A stretch of DNA of 7,675 nt. Origin: Anaerolineae bacterium. Its GTDB lineage: Bacteria > Chloroflexota > Anaerolineae > Aggregatilineales > Phototrophicaceae. The position numbers and the translations under genes were made by a program. Position 1 is the first letter of the stretch. The number at the start of each line of letters is the position of its first letter. The stretch covers positions 1-7,675 of the forward strand of contig JALONY010000060.1 in assembly GCA_025454715.1 (NCBI GenBank), in the 5' to 3' direction. This document shows positions 5,854 to 7,675 of the stretch, in pieces. The notes below the pieces were generated by a model. That model had not been told where the DNA came from. It worked only from the letters and a program-made list of their open reading frames with translations, and did no database searches.

Positions 5854-6979
5854 AATCCCGTTCAACAAGCCCTACGCCACCGGCCAAGAATTCACCTACA
5901 TGCAGCAAGCGGTCGCCAATGGCCACCTCAGCGGCGACGGCAAATTTACCAAGCAATGCCACGCCTTCTTGGAGCGCACGGTCGGGGTGCCCAAAGCCCT
6001 CCTGACCACCAGTTGCACCCATGCCCTCGAGATGGCCGCCCTCTTGCTCGACATCCAAGCCGGCGACGAGGTGATTTGCCCATCGTTCACGTTCGTCACC
6101 AGCATCGGCGCGTTCGTGCTGCGCGGCGCGCAACCGGTCTTTTGCGATGTCCGCCCCGACACCCTCAACCTCGACGAAGCGCGCCTCGAAGCCCTCATCA
6201 CCCCGCGCACCAAGGCCATCGTGGTCGTGCATTATGCGGGCGTGGCTTGCGAGATGGACGCCATCATGGCGATTGCCGACCGCCACGGCGTGCCGGTAGT
6301 CGAGGACAACGCCCACGGGCTGTTCAGCCGCTATAAAGGGCGTTATACCGGCACGTTCGGCGCGCTGGCCACCCAGAGCTTTCATGAGACCAAGAATTTT
6401 ACGTGTGGGGAGGGCGGCGCACTGCTCATCAACGACCCGCGCCTGCACGAACGCGCCGAAATCGTCCGCGAGAAGGGCACCAACCGTAGCCGCTTCTTCC
6501 GTGGGCAGGTCGATAAATATACGTGGGTAGACCTCGGCAGCAGTTACCTACCGTCCGACCTGCTGGCCGCCTACCTGTGGGCGCAATTCGAGCAAGCCGA
6601 GGACATCCAAAACCGCCGCAAAACCCTGTGGGAGCGCTACGCCGCCCACGTGCCGGAATGGGCGAACGCCCACCACGCCACGCTGATGACCGTGCCCGCC
6701 GACCGTGACCAGTCGTACCACATGTATTATTTGCTGATGCCGTCGCTGGATGTGCGTACCGCCCTGATTGACCACCTCAAGGCGCGCAATGTATACGCCC
6801 CGTTCCATTATTTGCCGCTCCACCTGAGCGACATGGGGCGCAAGTTCGGCGGGCAGGTGGGCGATTGCCCCGTCACCGAGGACGTGAGCGACCGCCTCAT
6901 CCGCCTGCCGCTGTATAACCAAATGACCGAGGACGAGCAACGCTACGTCCTCGACATGCTGTGGCAATTCGAGGGTTAA
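5846..6979 (+). CDS. wecE: WecE-like dTDP-4-amino-4,6-dideoxygalactose transaminase
   Basis: A 377-residue fold-type I PLP aminotransferase of the DegT/DnrJ/EryC1 family, nearly the length of E. coli WecE (376). Similarity to WecE is high along the whole length: IPFN (4-7), SGDGKFT (29-35), TSCTHALEMAALLLDIQ (55-71), VHYAGVACEMD (128-138), SFHETKN (178-184), the long REKGTNRSRFFRGQVDKYTW block (208-227), and FHYLPLH (320-326). Lys183 in SFHETKN is the expected PLP lysine and Asp154 in VVEDNAHG the ring-nitrogen partner. The enzyme moves an amino group from glutamate to C4 of dTDP-4-keto-6-deoxyglucose, giving dTDP-Fuc4N, which the WecD-like enzyme upstream would acetylate. ATG 5846 is chosen because the resulting N-terminus fits WecE; an in-frame ATG at 5834 is an alternative. 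Neither has a clear Shine-Dalgarno, so translation is probably coupled to wecD. Its stop codon overlaps that of the convergent rhodanese gene. Confidence 0.93.
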   Translation: MYKIPFNKPYATGQEFTYMQQAVANGHLSGDGKFTKQCHAFLERTVGVPKALLTTSCTHALEMAALLLDIQAGDEVICPSFTFVTSIGAFVLRGAQPVFCDVRPDTLNLDEARLEALITPRTKAIVVVHYAGVACEMDAIMAIADRHGVPVVEDNAHGLFSRYKGRYTGTFGALATQSFHETKNFTCGEGGALLINDPRLHERAEIVREKGTNRSRFFRGQVDKYTWVDLGSSYLPSDLLAAYLWAQFEQAEDIQNRRKTLWERYAAHVPEWANAHHATLMTVPADRDQSYHMYYLLMPSLDVRTALIDHLKARNVYAPFHYLPLHLSDMGRKFGGQVGDCPVTEDVSDRLIRLPLYNQMTEDEQRYVLDMLWQFEG

Positions 6980-7314
6980 GCCTCGCCGCTGTCGTAAGCG
7001 TTGCCCGCCCGCACCCAACCCATGGTGCCGCCTTCGAGGTTGTACAACGTGCCGCTGAATTGCTTGCTCCGCAACAGTTCGGCGGCCATGGCGCTGCGCC
7101 CACCGCTCCGGCAGACCAGCACGACCGGCAGGTCGGTCGGGACTTCGGCGATGCGCGCCTCTAGCTCGCCCAGCGGGATGAGCACCGCGCCCGGGATGCG
7201 CGCCTCGGCATATTCATCCGGCTGGCGCACGTCAATCAGGGCGTGCGGCGCGCTGGCGTCAAAGAAGGTCGATTTGTAGGTCTCGCTGGTCAATTGCTCG
7301 TATAGGGTGGACAT
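6976..7314 (-). CDS. single-domain rhodanese-like sulfurtransferase
   Basis: A 112-residue protein that is one rhodanese homology domain. It has LIDVRQPDEYAEARIPGAVLI (26-46), a typical first motif, and the active-site loop CRSGGRS (68-74) with catalytic Cys68. The closing YNLEGGTMGWVRAG (91-104) is the usual C-terminal signature. Such proteins carry sulfane sulfur on the cysteine as a persulfide and pass it to acceptors such as thiols or cyanide. No signal peptide is seen, so it is cytoplasmic. The start is supported by AAGGAA (minus strand, 7330-7325) ten bases before the ATG. It converges on the wecE-like gene with a four-base overlap of stop codons and no terminator between them. The physiological sulfur donor and acceptor cannot be inferred; no other sulfur-metabolism gene is in the window. 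Confidence 0.93.
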   Translation of the reverse strand: MSTLYEQLTSETYKSTFFDASAPHALIDVRQPDEYAEARIPGAVLIPLGELEARIAEVPTDLPVVLVCRSGGRSAMAAELLRSKQFSGTLYNLEGGTMGWVRAGNAYDSGEA

Positions 7315-7349
7315 CGGGGGTGGGTTCCTTATCGGTGGGTGCCAGTGGA

Positions 7350-7378
7350 GGGGTGGGGTCTAACCCCGCCCCATCATA
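7350..7378 (-). promoter_or_regulatory. GC-rich hairpin and possible -10 box upstream of the rhodanese gene
   Basis: GGGGTGGGG (7350-7358) and CCCCGCCCC (7364-7372) form a 9 bp inverted repeat around TCTAA, with a central T/G position. No T run follows on either strand, so it is not a canonical terminator. On the minus strand a good -10 candidate, TATGAT (7378-7373), immediately precedes it, but no clear -35 is visible. If that promoter is real, the hairpin would form in the 5' leader of the rhodanese mRNA. Confidence 0.3.
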
Positions 7379-7422
7379 CACCGACGCCCGCACCGACGCA
7401 CGGCTTACGTGGGCGGGCGCAA

Positions 7423-7675
7423 TCACCCCTCGGCACGCCATTCCAGCCAGCGCCCGTGGCTCTCACAATAGGCCAAGGTCTCGGTGGTGCTCTCGCCCGA
7501 CACATAGCGCGTCAGCGTCACAGTCGGGGGAAAATCGCTGGTCAACCACTCGATACCGAGGCGGTATATCGGGCGGTGATTCGACTGGTCGCGCAACTGC
7601 AAATCGAACGCCTCACGCGCCTCAACGGGAAACTGATTGAGCGTAAAGCTATGAAACACGCACAACGCCGCCTGC
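7423..7675 (-). CDS. C-terminal part of a DUF2332-like protein (5' end outside the window)
   Basis: The minus-strand frame is open from the stop at 7423-7425 to the window edge. The only in-window start is a TTG at 7665 in the middle of a hydrophobic strand (AALCVFHSFTLNQF), so the true start very likely lies beyond 7675. About 83 residues are visible: a buried strand LCVFHSFTLNQF, a helix (VEAREAFDLQLRDQ), then strands around PIYRLGIEWL, TVTLTRYVSG and ETLAYCESHGRWLEW. The VFHS strand and the terminal HGRWLEW resemble, from memory, the end of DUF2332 proteins, a family of unknown function. No catalytic residues can be named. It is co-directional with the rhodanese gene, with a 108-base gap. 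Confidence 0.6.
   Translation of the reverse strand, partial: QAALCVFHSFTLNQFPVEAREAFDLQLRDQSNHRPIYRLGIEWLTSDFPPTVTLTRYVSGESTTETLAYCESHGRWLEWRAEG

Noticed and set aside
5711..6448. Minus-strand open frame of 245 codons
   Set aside because: Antisense of the wecD- and wecE-like genes, which have full family signatures; no motifs of its own.
7320..7640. Plus-strand open frame of 106 codons at the right end
   Set aside because: It runs opposite to the DUF2332-like frame, covers the GC hairpin, and is Arg/Ser/Thr-rich with no motifs.

Overview
The window is a GC-rich bacterial chromosomal segment with strong C/G preference at third codon positions, Shine-Dalgarno-type start sites and intrinsic terminators. 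The organism cannot be named from this sequence. The gene mix (GCS2-like ligase, GyrI-type MerR regulator, WecD/WecE homologues, a DUF2332-like tail) and base composition would fit a Chloroflexota or similar environmental lineage, but that is a guess. I see no rRNA, tRNA, CRISPR array, insertion sequence or phage structural gene.

Left part (1-1220): three small plus-strand genes. The first is a 71-residue excisionase/MerR-like helix-turn-helix protein, followed by a 111-residue unknown protein with an internal repeat and a very strong ribosome binding site, then a clear intrinsic terminator (750-790). A second unknown protein (861-1196) has good coding character. The first bases of the window look like the end of another terminator, so the leftmost gene probably begins a new transcription unit.

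Middle (1220-4070): a minus-strand MerR regulator with a GyrI-like effector domain is divergent from a 602-residue plus-strand ligase of the GCS2 (glutamate-cysteine ligase type 2 / YbdK) family. The MerR gene has its own textbook MerR promoter: TTGACT and TATCGT separated by 19 bp, with a dyad inside (2074-2104). It is therefore very likely autoregulated, and the site lies close enough to the divergent ligase promoter to affect it. The ligase ends at an intrinsic terminator (4035-4067).

Right-centre (4084-6979): a tight three-gene operon begins at a perfect TATAAT box. It encodes an ArnC/GtrB-type membrane GT2 glycosyltransferase, a WecD-like N-acetyltransferase and a strongly WecE-like PLP aminotransferase. 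WecE and WecD convert dTDP-4-keto-6-deoxyglucose to dTDP-Fuc4NAc, and the glycosyltransferase plausibly loads the sugar onto a polyprenyl phosphate. This looks like a compact cassette for a 4-acetamido-4,6-dideoxyhexose on a surface glycan. The genes supplying the dTDP-sugar precursor (rmlA/rmlB) are not in the window.

Right end (6976-7675): two minus-strand genes, a single-domain rhodanese whose stop codon overlaps the wecE stop, and the C-terminal part of a protein resembling DUF2332 that runs off the window. No wholly new system is evident. The most useful leads are the regulator/ligase pair, the sugar cassette and the repeat-bearing small protein.
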